Source: Bin87 sp965115825
GTDB lineage: Bacteria; Chloroflexota; Dehalococcoidia; Lucifugimonadales; UBA3495
Direction: 5' to 3'
Assembly (NCBI GenBank): GCA_965115825.1
Contig: OZ220464.1
Span: 868,001 to 932,000 of the forward strand
DNA length: 64,000 bases
Part shown: positions 9,037-17,752 of the stretch, piece by piece
Numbering within the stretch: position 1 is the first letter of the stretch
Layout of the letters: every line of letters begins with the position of its first letter
Translations under genes and position numbers: made by a program
Notes under the pieces: model-generated
Databases searched by the model: none
What the model was told of the DNA's origin: nothing
The model's input: the letters and a program-made list of their open reading frames with translations, nothing else

Positions 9037-10453
9037 GTTGCTGCTCCGGCGCTATGGCGGGACGACCGGCGGACGACATAACCGCCGCCGCCGCATTATA
9101 GCCGCTGATAACCGCGCTCTCCATAGTGGAAGGCCAGCCGGTATCGGTCCATTCGCCGGCCAGGAACAGGTTGGGCGACTCGGTGCGCGGCCCAGGACGG
9201 AGCCGGTTGGCGCCCGGAATACAGCGGAAAGTCGCGTTGCGCTGTTTCACAACGACGGCATCGAGCAGAGCGGCGCTGCGGGCTTTGGGGAACGCCCGGC
9301 GCATCTCCCCGGCAATCATATCGGCGAAATCCCCCCGTTGGGTGTCAATATAATCCGACGCCGCGCTTACGGAGATGGAGAGGGACTGCCCGCCATCAGG
9401 AGTATCAACACCGAAAATCCGTGAGCTGTTGAATACCCATTGCAGCGGGCTGTTCACGAAGTAGCAAAAATCGCCGGTCATCACGGGGGTATCGTAGCGC
9501 AAATGGACATTGACGATAGGCGATGTCCGCAGCCCCGACAGTTTGGCCCACGCAACGCTACCGGCTAAGTCCGGCGGCAGGAGGCCGGGCAGCGTCCAAA
9601 AGGGAACGGCGCTGACGTAAGCGCCGGCTCGCATCATCCTGCCGTCGCCCATGGTAACGTGCTGCACGAAGCGGTCGCCGCGGGCATCGATGCTGCGGAC
9701 GGGACAGCTCGTAACGATTTGCGATCCCAGACTTTCCAGGTATCGCCGCGCCGGCCGCCCCAGCGCGTCATTGAGGGAGACGGTAGGATATCCGAGGTTG
9801 ATGGCAGCCCGACCGCCAAGGAGTCCGTCCTGAACAATCATTAAGCCCATGGCTGCGCTGACGTCACGCGCGTTGTCGTTAAGAGTGCCTTCAATCAGCA
9901 CGTTCCACAGGTTGGATATGGCGCGTTCCGATTGGCTTTTGCTTTTCAGCCATTGGTAGAAGGTCATATCTTCCAGCTGAGGCTGCCGCCGCCGCGTGAG
10001 CATCGCCGACATCAGGCCGCGCACGGCGGTGACTTTGTCTGTCAGGCTCAGGTGCGGATAAGTCAGAAAGGCCGGCAGCAGGTGCCAGGGCGAGGGAGCC
10101 GGCGCTCCATAAAGGCGGCCCAGCCGGCCGGCGCGGTCGTACACCGCCACGTCGAGCCGACGTTGGAGCGCCCAGAGATGTCGGGCTCCGATACGTTCCA
10201 GAAACGAAATCAGGTTTCGGCAGGCACCGACTATAACGTGCTGCCCATTGTCCAGGACGCGCCCGCTTTTACGGTCCTGAAACGAAAAGACACGCCCTCC
10301 CAACTCTGCGCGAGCCTCTAGCAGCGTTACTTTGCGGCCGGACTCGGCCAGCCGAGCCGCGGCGGCGATGCCCGCCAATCCCCCACCGATGACTATGACA
10401 GAGTCGGGTTCCACGGCAGACGTTTGGAATGCGTTAGGGGCTGGAGCGGTCAC
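9029..10453 (-). CDS. hpnE: hydroxysqualene dehydroxylase HpnE
   Basis: The 474-residue FAD-dependent amine-oxidase-like protein begins with the Rossmann motif VIVIGGGLAGIAAAARLAES and LLEARAELGGR, then FDNGQH-like LDNGQHV. A C-terminal GEWTDTGWPSTMESAVISGY FAD-binding segment is also clear. HpnE reduces hydroxysqualene to squalene, the last of three steps from farnesyl diphosphate. The GTG start at 10453 overlaps the hpnD stop (GTGA), and hpnD-hpnC lie directly upstream, which makes the assignment firm over the related phytoene desaturases. Confidence 0.93.
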   Translation of the reverse strand: MTAPAPNAFQTSAVEPDSVIVIGGGLAGIAAAARLAESGRKVTLLEARAELGGRVFSFQDRKSGRVLDNGQHVIVGACRNLISFLERIGARHLWALQRRLDVAVYDRAGRLGRLYGAPAPSPWHLLPAFLTYPHLSLTDKVTAVRGLMSAMLTRRRQPQLEDMTFYQWLKSKSQSERAISNLWNVLIEGTLNDNARDVSAAMGLMIVQDGLLGGRAAINLGYPTVSLNDALGRPARRYLESLGSQIVTSCPVRSIDARGDRFVQHVTMGDGRMMRAGAYVSAVPFWTLPGLLPPDLAGSVAWAKLSGLRTSPIVNVHLRYDTPVMTGDFCYFVNSPLQWVFNSSRIFGVDTPDGGQSLSISVSAASDYIDTQRGDFADMIAGEMRRAFPKARSAALLDAVVVKQRNATFRCIPGANRLRPGPRTESPNLFLAGEWTDTGWPSTMESAVISGYNAAAAVMSSAGRPAIAPEQQRA

Positions 10454-11355
10454 TTTAGTAATGGGCCGGTAAGCCAGGCCCGGGCCATCAGGCGCAGTTT
10501 GGCCGCTTTGCTCAAGCTCACACGCTGGCTAAAAACGTCGTAGCCGGCGCGTTCAATGCGGTTCAAAACCCCGCCGTAAATCAGGCCCAGAGCGGCAGGA
10601 CAAGCGCGGGAGCGGGGTGGCAGGTAAGGAAGCAACCGGCGCCCGCTGGCAAAGAGGCCGCGCGCCCGCTCAATCTGAAATCGGAGCAAATCAGCCATTT
10701 CGGCCGTTACCATCCTTGCGGCGATGTCTGCCTCGGCAACGCCGAAGCGCGCCATCTCGTCCTGAGGTAGATAGACCCGTCCGAATTCCCAATCTTCCCA
10801 CACGTCGCGGCAGATATTGGTAATCTGCATCGCCAGGCCGAGGTCAACAGCGTGCTGGCGCGCCGTCTCGCCGCCGCGATAGCCAAAAATGTGGATGCAA
10901 ATGAGACCCACGGCGGAGGCGACCTGGTAGCAGTACCGTCGCAGTTCTGCGAAGTCGGCATAGCGGGTTTTCACCAAGTCGCTTTCAACCCCGTTCAGCA
11001 CCTCCTGGAAGTATTCCTGGGGGATGCGGTAAGTGGCGGCAACATCGTTGAGGCCGACGAACAGAGGTTGTGTAGATCGCCCGGCATAGGCCTCCGCCAG
11101 CATTTCGCGCAGCCGATTGACCCGGGTCAGTTTCTCGTCGCGGGTTCCTTCAGCGTCAACCGAATCGTCGCAATAACGGCAGAAGGTGTAGGCCACATAG
11201 ATAGCCCGACGCTGCGCTGCAGGGAGCGTCAGGAACGCAAAGTAGAAGTTGCGCGCCTCGCGGCGGGTAACCTGCCGGCACTCTTCGTAAGCGTCGGCCA
11301 ATGCTTGGGGCGACGGTGGAGATGCGGCGGGAGAGGGCGTATTCATCCGTTTCAC
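10450..11355 (-). CDS. hpnD: presqualene diphosphate synthase HpnD
   Basis: This 301-residue trans-isoprenyl diphosphate synthase of the squalene/phytoene synthase family has both aspartate-rich motifs: CRYCDDSVDAE and ITNICRDVWEDWEFGRVYLP. HpnD condenses two farnesyl diphosphates to presqualene diphosphate. The start is given as GTG at 11355, overlapping the hpnC stop; ATG at 11346 is an alternative. HpnC and HpnD are paralogues. The order C-D-E and the neighbouring squalene-hopene cyclase support this as the D paralogue, although telling C from D strictly needs an alignment. Confidence 0.92.
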   Translation of the reverse strand: MKRMNTPSPAASPPSPQALADAYEECRQVTRREARNFYFAFLTLPAAQRRAIYVAYTFCRYCDDSVDAEGTRDEKLTRVNRLREMLAEAYAGRSTQPLFVGLNDVAATYRIPQEYFQEVLNGVESDLVKTRYADFAELRRYCYQVASAVGLICIHIFGYRGGETARQHAVDLGLAMQITNICRDVWEDWEFGRVYLPQDEMARFGVAEADIAARMVTAEMADLLRFQIERARGLFASGRRLLPYLPPRSRACPAALGLIYGGVLNRIERAGYDVFSQRVSLSKAAKLRLMARAWLTGPLLK

Positions 11356-12350
11356 CCGGTGGGCAGTCCATAGCCGAGGCCAAGCTTATTGAGGAACCAG
11401 GCAGATGTCAGCAGCCAGGCTTTGCGTCCTTGCGACAGCGCCGGCCGTTTACTGAGAACATCATAATTCTGCTTTCGTATCGCGCCTAGAACGGCGGCGC
11501 CGCCGCGAGTGAACAGGGCCACCGGCAAACGGGCCGGCCCGTCCAGAGATTGCGCGAGGGGCGCGCCCTGGCGGAATAGGTCCATGGCGATGTCGCATTC
11601 ATGGCGGAGCAGCTTCCGAAAAGCGTCGTTGGCTTTGCTAGCGGCGATGTCGGCCTCGGTTACGCTGAACCGGGCCAAGTCGGCTGCGGGTAAGTAGATT
11701 CGTCCCCGGTCGTGGTAGTCGCGGGCCACGTCCTGCCAGAAGTTGGTCAATTGCAAGGCGGTGCAAGTGTGGTCTGCCAGTCGCTGGCGTTCAGCGTCGG
11801 AATAGCCGAAAAGATGCAGGAAAAGACGGCCAACCGGATTGGCGGAGTAGCGGCAGTAGTCCAGAATATCGTCCAGCGTATCGAACCGCCCAGGGCCCTG
11901 GTCAATGCGGTTGGCGTGAATCAAGCGGAGGAAGGGCTCGCGAGGTATAGCGAAAACGTTGACAGTGTTTTGGATGGCGACGGCGATAGGATGGGACGGT
12001 TGACCGGTGTAGGCGGATTCCAGTTCGGATTGCCACCAGTCAAGGCGCGCCAAGCGGTGTTGTGTGGTGACATAGTCAGGACGTCCAGCAAGGGGCAAAT
12101 GCGCGGTGGATCCCTCAGGCGTCGCTTCATCTCCCAGGTCGTCCACCATCCGACACCAGGCGTAAATTGCGTGGACATGGGGCAGCTTGTCCCGCGGCGT
12201 AATCCAGCCGCCTACGTTGAAGTTCTCGTAATGGCTGCGCGCCAGGTTGGAGCAGTAACGATAGGCGTCTTCCAGAGAGACGGAGGGCGTTCCCGGTGGA
12301 AGAGTGGCAACGGCAGCGGCCGATGGCCCGGTGTCGAGGGTAGTGGACAT
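11352..12350 (-). CDS. hpnC: hydroxysqualene synthase HpnC
   Basis: The 332-residue squalene/phytoene-synthase family member has the first Asp motif in AWCRMVDDLGDE (D70, D71, D74) and the second in QLTNFWQDVARDYHDRGRIY. HpnC converts presqualene diphosphate to hydroxysqualene, which HpnE then reduces. It has an N-terminal extension of about 25 residues before the conserved domain. It follows yjbQ with a 24-base gap and overlaps hpnD. The QLTNFWQDV form is typical of HpnC. Confidence 0.92.
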   Translation of the reverse strand: MSTTLDTGPSAAAVATLPPGTPSVSLEDAYRYCSNLARSHYENFNVGGWITPRDKLPHVHAIYAWCRMVDDLGDEATPEGSTAHLPLAGRPDYVTTQHRLARLDWWQSELESAYTGQPSHPIAVAIQNTVNVFAIPREPFLRLIHANRIDQGPGRFDTLDDILDYCRYSANPVGRLFLHLFGYSDAERQRLADHTCTALQLTNFWQDVARDYHDRGRIYLPAADLARFSVTEADIAASKANDAFRKLLRHECDIAMDLFRQGAPLAQSLDGPARLPVALFTRGGAAVLGAIRKQNYDVLSKRPALSQGRKAWLLTSAWFLNKLGLGYGLPTG

Positions 12351-12374
12351 GGCGCCCCGGATTGTTTGGGTGGG

Positions 12375-12827
12375 CTAATCTCCCACGATTTGCACCATCA
12401 CTTCCCGGGGCCGGGGATGGTCCAGCTCGATGAAGAAGATGCTTTGCCATTGGCCGAAGGGTATTTTACCGTCGATGAGGGGGATGGTTTCACTACAGCC
12501 CAGCATCAGGTGCTGGAGATGAGCGTGGGCGTTGGGGGACTCATCCTCGGTCATGTTCACCGTGCGTATGGAAAAGTCGTTGTGGCGATAGTAGGCGTCG
12601 CGCGGGGCGATGCGCTCGAGGAACTCGGCCATATCCTCAATCAGCAGCGGCTCGTTTTCGTTGATTTTCACTGCCGCCGTGGTATGTCGCGAGTACACCA
12701 GCACTATGCCATTGCTGACTTTGGACTCCGCTACGCAGCCTTTCACCCAGTGGGTGATGTCAATCAGCTGCGGGGCGTCTTTGGTATCAACTTTGAGGGA
12801 GAAGTTCTTTACTTTCATGAGGTGCAC
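12375..12827 (-). CDS. YjbQ / UPF0047 family protein (secondary thiamine-phosphate synthase-like)
   Basis: This small single-domain protein of about 150 residues matches the UPF0047/YjbQ family, with YSRHTTAAVKINENEP near the middle, HLQHLMLG, and a C-terminal WQSIFFIELDHPRPREV segment. Members have been reported with weak thiamine-phosphate synthase activity in E. coli; the true role is unsettled. Conserved His residues suggest a metal site. The GTG at 12827 and ATG at 12818 are both possible starts. Its 5' end overlaps the last codons of shc and it lies between shc and hpnC, an unusual place for a gene with no known hopanoid role. Confidence 0.85.
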   Translation of the reverse strand: MHLMKVKNFSLKVDTKDAPQLIDITHWVKGCVAESKVSNGIVLVYSRHTTAAVKINENEPLLIEDMAEFLERIAPRDAYYRHNDFSIRTVNMTEDESPNAHAHLQHLMLGCSETIPLIDGKIPFGQWQSIFFIELDHPRPREVMVQIVGD

Positions 12828-14871
12828 TTTGACTACGGGTCAGGGGTTCGGCGCAAATCCGGTTACGATAGCGTGCCAAGGCCAGCAGGGGCCAAGTGTT
12901 GCGGTACAGGTGGTAATTTATCATAAACCCGGCGGACATTGCCATGTCCTGAAAACCCCGCTCGCCCGGCCCAGGCACTCGGGCCACCCTTTCGCCCTTG
13001 ATGTATCCAGGAAATCCGGTGCCGGTGAAGTAGGGCTCTTCCCAGTGGCCATCGGGCTGCTGGGTTTGCAGCAGGTAGGCCACTCCGCGATGGGTGGCGG
13101 GATGGTCAGCGTCGCCGGCAGCAATCAGCGCCAGAAGGGCCCAGGCGGTCTGGGAGGCCGTACTCGGCCCGACTCCATGCAGGTCGGGGTCAACATAAGA
13201 GGCGCAGGATTCACCCCAGCCGCCATCGTCATTTTGATGGTCAAGCAGCCATTGCACGGCGCGGCGGACATATGGCTGGCGCATATCCTCGCCAATGGTC
13301 TCCAGGGCCGGCAGCGCCGCGCCGATTCCGTATATGTAGTTGACGCCCCAGCGGCCGAACCAGCTGCCGTTGTCCTCCTGCTCGGAACGAAGGTAGCGGT
13401 AGGCGGCTTGCAGCCATTCGACTTCGGTTCTGTAACCCATTTTGCCGTACATTTCCAGCACATGGGCGGTTACGTCGGCGCTGGACGGGTCCAGAACCTC
13501 CCCGAAATCGCTGAAAGTCAGGGCGGTTACGTAGCCGTGATTGTTGTTTTTGTCGAAAGATGCCCAGCCGCCATCTCGGTTTTGCATTCCGGCTACCCAG
13601 CTCAGAGCGCGGTCAATGGCCTGCTGACGCAGGTGGTCTTCCCCGTCGGGCAGTTTTCCCAGATGCAAGGCCAGCACTACCTCTGCGGTGTCGTCGATGT
13701 CGGGATAGCAGCTGTTGTGAAATTCGAAAGCCCAGCCGCCGGGCTGGAGCTGGGGCGCTTGAACTTGCCAGTCGCCGCCGACCAGAATCTGTTTGTCCAC
13801 CAGCCAGCGGATGGCGGACGTGAGCATGGGGTCGTCGGCAGAGACGCCGCTCTCGGCAAGGGCCTGTACTGCCAGGCAGGTATCCCAAACGGGCGAGATG
13901 CAGCCCTGCATCGTCCAGCGGTCGCTTTTTTGAATGCCGAACCCCTCGATCCCGTCAAAGCCGCGCTTGACGGCCGGGTGGTGGTTGTCAAAGCCACAGA
14001 CGCTGAGCGCAATCAGGCTGTACACCCACGGCGGTTGGATGCCTCCCCAGCTGCCATCGTCTTCCTGGCGTTCCAGAATCCAGCGGATTGCTTTCTTTTC
14101 CGCGGCTTTGCGGAGAGGATTGAATTTGACGCGATAGTAGATTTTCCCCAAGGCTTCCTCGACGATATGCACCAGTCGCGGCAGAGTGAAACCGGGTGGC
14201 TTGGGCAGCGAATAATCGGCGCGGGAACGTCCATTGGGAAACAATTCGTAGATGGTATGCTCGGGAGCTGCCGGGCGCACCGGACGCCGGGAAAGGACGA
14301 TGGAGAGCGGCACGATGCAGCCGCGCGCCCAGCTGGCGAAACGGTAGATGCTCAAAGGCGCCCAATCAGGCAGCAGCATCATTTCGGCGGGCAGGCGAGG
14401 CGTGCCTTCCCATTCCCACTGGCCGAAAAGGGCCAGCCAGATGCGCGTGAACACCCGAACCCTGGGCAGCCCGCCGTGTTGCAGGATGAACTTTCTAGCC
14501 CGGCGCATTGCGTCGGAATCAGGGTCTTCTCCGCACATCTTCATCGCAAAGTAGCATTCTACGGTGGTGGACAAATCGCCGGGCGCGCCGTAGTAGATGG
14601 ACCAGGAGCCGTCGCTGCGCTGCTTGCTGATCAAGTAGTTGACGATGTGCCGTTCCCGCTGGGGATTGTGATGGCCGAGGAAGCGAGACAGCATGACGTA
14701 CTCCGCTTCCATCGTATTGTTGGATTCCAGCTCCCCCCACCAATAGCCTAGGTCGCTCTGGATGTCGCGGAAATAGTCGTGCAGCTGCGAGATTGCAGAA
14801 TTAACCGCTGCCAGCGAAGGGGCAGCTTTGGACGATTCGGCATCGCATGGTATTTTCGTCTTTGGCAGCAT
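12787..14871 (-). CDS. shc: squalene-hopene cyclase
   Basis: The 694-residue triterpene cyclase has the catalytic acid motif DIDDTAE around residues 390-396, close to the position of the Alicyclobacillus DVDD motif. Several QW repeats are visible: QRSDGSW, QEDDGSWGG, NRDGGWASFD, QEDNGSWFGRWG, QNDDGGWGE and QQPDGHWEE. It cyclises squalene to hopene and hopanol as a monotopic membrane enzyme. The length is normal for the family. It sits between hpnA and yjbQ in the hopanoid cluster, so squalene supply (hpnCDE) and side-chain extension (hpnH, hpnG) flank it. Confidence 0.95.
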   Translation of the reverse strand: MLPKTKIPCDAESSKAAPSLAAVNSAISQLHDYFRDIQSDLGYWWGELESNNTMEAEYVMLSRFLGHHNPQRERHIVNYLISKQRSDGSWSIYYGAPGDLSTTVECYFAMKMCGEDPDSDAMRRARKFILQHGGLPRVRVFTRIWLALFGQWEWEGTPRLPAEMMLLPDWAPLSIYRFASWARGCIVPLSIVLSRRPVRPAAPEHTIYELFPNGRSRADYSLPKPPGFTLPRLVHIVEEALGKIYYRVKFNPLRKAAEKKAIRWILERQEDDGSWGGIQPPWVYSLIALSVCGFDNHHPAVKRGFDGIEGFGIQKSDRWTMQGCISPVWDTCLAVQALAESGVSADDPMLTSAIRWLVDKQILVGGDWQVQAPQLQPGGWAFEFHNSCYPDIDDTAEVVLALHLGKLPDGEDHLRQQAIDRALSWVAGMQNRDGGWASFDKNNNHGYVTALTFSDFGEVLDPSSADVTAHVLEMYGKMGYRTEVEWLQAAYRYLRSEQEDNGSWFGRWGVNYIYGIGAALPALETIGEDMRQPYVRRAVQWLLDHQNDDGGWGESCASYVDPDLHGVGPSTASQTAWALLALIAAGDADHPATHRGVAYLLQTQQPDGHWEEPYFTGTGFPGYIKGERVARVPGPGERGFQDMAMSAGFMINYHLYRNTWPLLALARYRNRICAEPLTRSQSAPHESKELLPQS

Positions 14872-14897
14872 GGCGTTGTTGAACCTTGGGCGCCGCT

Positions 14898-15914
14898 TCA
14901 GCGGCGGTTTCGCAGATAGCCGTGGTCGCCGAACCAGCGCACGGCTTTTTCCAGCGCAACTTCAACCGGGCTTTGCGGCAAGCCCAGTTCGTCAACGGCC
15001 TTCCGGCTACTGACGTACATCGGATGCCGGGCGATTTTGACGCCTTCCAGAGGTATGGCTGGGTGACGACGCATTATATTCCCTTCAACCCACTGGTCGC
15101 ACTGGGCAAGGCCGGTGATGAGCCAGAAGGGGAAACGCCAGCGCGGCGCCGGCCGGCCGGTGACGGCGGCAAGCATACTGAGAACTTCGCGCAAAGTGAG
15201 GTTGCGGTGTCCCAGTATGTATCGCTGGCCGGGCCGGCCCTTGGCCATGGCGAGAATGTGGCCCTGCGCAACGTCGGCGACATCCACCAGGTTCATACCG
15301 GTGTTAAGGTAGCCGGGAATGCGTCCCCGGGCAAAGTCCAGGGGAATGCGTCCGGTCGGAGTAGGTTTCACGTCCCATTTGCCCACCGGAGCGCAGGGAT
15401 TGACCACCACCACTTCCAAGTCGGAGCCGTTGGCGGCCAAGGCCAGCCGCTCGGCCTGATACTTGGACTGCTTGTAGCGCCCAATCAGATGAGACGGATT
15501 AGGGGGCATATCCTCCGTGCCCAGACCAGCGCTTGGGCCAGCCGCGCCGCCTGAGGGCAAACCGATGGTGGATACCGAACTGGTGAATACGATACGGCGC
15601 ACGCCGGCATTGCGGGCGGCGTCCAGCAGGTTTCGGGTGCCATCTACGTTAGCCCGGTATATCTCGGCCGGATTGGAAGCCCAGAAAGCGTAAGCGGCGG
15701 CGCAGTGGTACACAGTATCGCAACCGGCGATGGCGCGACGCAGGGATTCGGCGTTGAGCAAGTCCCCGGGGACTTGCTCAACGCGGGTATCGCGGATTGC
15801 CAGGTCGTTGGCCGTGGGACGAACCAGCGCGCGCACTGCATCGCCGCGGGCATCCAAGGCGCGGGCCAGATTGCCGCCGATAAATCCGGTGGCCCCGGTA
15901 ACCAGGGTTGTCAT
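14898..15914 (-). CDS. hpnA: hopanoid-associated sugar epimerase HpnA
   Basis: The 338-residue extended SDR opens with TLVTGATGFIGGNLARAL (nucleotide-binding Gly motif). It has the active-site region FTSSVSTIGLP and the YxxxK motif in RYKQSKYQAERLA. HpnA-type proteins co-occur with hopanoid genes, and a role in the head group has been proposed but not proven. The ATG overlaps the hpnG stop (ATGA). In a different context it would be called a dihydroflavonol-reductase-like protein; the neighbours make HpnA the best name. Confidence 0.9.
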   Translation of the reverse strand: MTTLVTGATGFIGGNLARALDARGDAVRALVRPTANDLAIRDTRVEQVPGDLLNAESLRRAIAGCDTVYHCAAAYAFWASNPAEIYRANVDGTRNLLDAARNAGVRRIVFTSSVSTIGLPSGGAAGPSAGLGTEDMPPNPSHLIGRYKQSKYQAERLALAANGSDLEVVVVNPCAPVGKWDVKPTPTGRIPLDFARGRIPGYLNTGMNLVDVADVAQGHILAMAKGRPGQRYILGHRNLTLREVLSMLAAVTGRPAPRWRFPFWLITGLAQCDQWVEGNIMRRHPAIPLEGVKIARHPMYVSSRKAVDELGLPQSPVEVALEKAVRWFGDHGYLRNRR

Positions 15915-16615
15915 CGCGGCGCCCCGGTCGGCACTGGCTGCCGCGCGGCGAGAATATCAATCGTGGCCATGATGCAGCGGGTCAAGTTGCGGCGCGCCAA
16001 ACGGGATTGCCGCGCAAGCCGTAGCAGGGCGGGCAGCCGGCCGGGTCTGACGAGGGCGTTCAGGGCGACGCGCGCCGGCGCGATGTCGCCAGAAGCCAGA
16101 TAATCGGGCAGCGACTGGTCGGAGGTGTCCAGCACGGCTCGAACCGACGCGAAGGGCACCCCGGCGATGGCGGCGGCCGTCGCTGCCCAATAGTCTTCCA
16201 TATTGACGGATGCGACGCCGGCAGCAAAGCGCAGCTCAGCTTTGACGGCTGCATTGGCGACGCCGCTCACGGTGCCCGAGGGCTGGATACAGACGCGAAT
16301 GTCGTTGAGACGGGCGCCTTCGCGCATTGCCGACGACAACCCGGTATCGGCAGTGATGGGGCCGTATTCACCGCAGGCGTGGAAAGAAGCGGCGATGTGC
16401 AGGTCGCCGGTCTGTAATTCGGGGGCGACCGCTCCGGAGAAGCCGGCCAGTATTACGGCTTCGGGCCGGGTCTTGGCAGCGCGGGCGAAACCAGCGGTGA
16501 TGGCCGCTTTGCCGATGCCGGTAACGGAAAAGTATATGCCCCGGCTTTGCGGGTCGCGCACGGCCCGACGGATACCGGCCAGTTCGGTGGGCATGGGGGC
16601 CACTATAGCAAGCAT
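15911..16615 (-). CDS. hpnG: HpnG nucleoside phosphorylase-like protein
   Basis: The 234-residue member of the nucleoside phosphorylase superfamily has FSVTGIGKAAITAGF near the N terminus, LAGFSGAVAP, and VNMEDYWAATAAA, which contains the Glu that contacts the ribose. In hopanoid producers HpnG acts on adenosylhopane, releasing adenine to give (phospho)ribosylhopane. It lies seven bases downstream of hpnH, the enzyme that makes adenosylhopane, and overlaps hpnA. The C-terminal Arg-rich region (RLARQSRLARRN) is of unknown purpose. Confidence 0.9.
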   Translation of the reverse strand: MLAIVAPMPTELAGIRRAVRDPQSRGIYFSVTGIGKAAITAGFARAAKTRPEAVILAGFSGAVAPELQTGDLHIAASFHACGEYGPITADTGLSSAMREGARLNDIRVCIQPSGTVSGVANAAVKAELRFAAGVASVNMEDYWAATAAAIAGVPFASVRAVLDTSDQSLPDYLASGDIAPARVALNALVRPGRLPALLRLARQSRLARRNLTRCIMATIDILAARQPVPTGAPR

Positions 16616-16622
16616 AGGGACA

Positions 16623-17714
16623 TTACCCCACGCTGATGCCGCCTTTGTGGGCTGCGCCGGACTTGATGAACGTTACCCATTCCCGGGGCTTCCCGATGGC
16701 GTTGAAAATCGTCGCTGATTCGAAGCCGCAGTGCATCATGCAGTTGTTGCAGCGGGGATCGCGGCCAACGCCGTATTGTTCATCCCAGAGCCTGGCCTCG
16801 TAAAGGTCGTCAACGTTCTCGGTGTGCTCATCCGCCAGAGGGTAGCAAGGCTTACGCCAACCCATCACCGTGTAGGTGGGGTTAGACCATGCCGTGCACT
16901 GATACTCCCGCTCGCCGCGCAGGAAGTTCAGGTACAGCGGGTTGTTGTAGAACCGCATACCATCCATCCGAGCAGGATCGAGCAGACTCCGGAAGACGTT
17001 GCGGGATTCCTGGCGGGTGAGGAACAGATCTTGGTCAGGCGCGTCCTCGAAGTCGTAGCCGGGGGAGAGCATGGAGCCTTCCACGCCCAGGTCGCTGACG
17101 TAGCGGAACATTTCGCGCAGGTCTTCAACATCGCTGTTGCGGAACACAGTAGTGTTGGTGCAGACGCGGTAGCCCCGGTCGATTGCCATGCGAATGCCCT
17201 CGGCGGCGCGCTTGAAAACGCCGGCCCGGGCTACCGATTCGTCGTGTTTGGCCTCCATCCCGTCCATGTGGATGACCCAGCAGAAGTACTTGGAGGGCGG
17301 GATTTTGTCCAGCATACGGGGCAGCAGCAGGGCGTTGGTGCAGCAATAGACGAAGTATTTTTGCTCCACGAGGGTATTGATGATTTCGTCAATGTGGGGA
17401 TGAATGGTAGGCTCGCCGCCGGCGATGGAAACGATGGGCGCGCCGGAATTGCGAACGGCGGCCAGCGCTTCTGAGACCGGCATCATCTTGTCCAGCACCC
17501 CGCGGTACTCCCGAATGCGCCCGCAGCCGACACAGGCCAGGTTGCACATTTCGAGCGGTTCCAGCATGGTGACCAGCGGGAAGCGGCGCCGGCCGCGAAG
17601 CCGATTTTTGAGGATATACCACCCCATGCGCAAGCCCAGTTCCATGGGCCGCTTGGCCGTCGGCTTTTTGGCCGGCTCGATGGCGGCGGGCGGGTCGGTA
17701 TGAGTCTGAACCAT
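16623..17714 (-). CDS. hpnH: adenosyl-hopene transferase HpnH (radical SAM)
   Basis: The 363-residue radical-SAM enzyme carries the [4Fe-4S] motif CNLACVGC (Cys57, Cys61, Cys64), the GGEPTIHPH SAM-binding segment, and a C-terminal cysteine region CNNCMMHCGFE. HpnH joins the 5'-deoxyadenosyl group to diploptene to form adenosylhopane, the first step of side-chain extension. The C-terminal half is highly characteristic (QCTAWSNPTYTVMGWRKPCY). It is the first hpn gene after the polyprenyl synthase, 38 bases downstream of its stop. Confidence 0.95.
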   Translation of the reverse strand: MVQTHTDPPAAIEPAKKPTAKRPMELGLRMGWYILKNRLRGRRRFPLVTMLEPLEMCNLACVGCGRIREYRGVLDKMMPVSEALAAVRNSGAPIVSIAGGEPTIHPHIDEIINTLVEQKYFVYCCTNALLLPRMLDKIPPSKYFCWVIHMDGMEAKHDESVARAGVFKRAAEGIRMAIDRGYRVCTNTTVFRNSDVEDLREMFRYVSDLGVEGSMLSPGYDFEDAPDQDLFLTRQESRNVFRSLLDPARMDGMRFYNNPLYLNFLRGEREYQCTAWSNPTYTVMGWRKPCYPLADEHTENVDDLYEARLWDEQYGVGRDPRCNNCMMHCGFESATIFNAIGKPREWVTFIKSGAAHKGGISVG

Positions 17715-17752
17715 AGTATGAACTCCGGGAACATTGGGTAAAACTGACCGGG

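Noticed and set aside
11712..12926. 404-codon open frame on the plus strand
   Set aside because: Antisense to hpnC and yjbQ, with no recognisable domain or ribosome-binding site.
12610..14751. 713-codon open frame on the plus strand
   Set aside because: It is antisense to squalene-hopene cyclase, whose motifs are unmistakable. Long antisense frames are common in GC-rich DNA.
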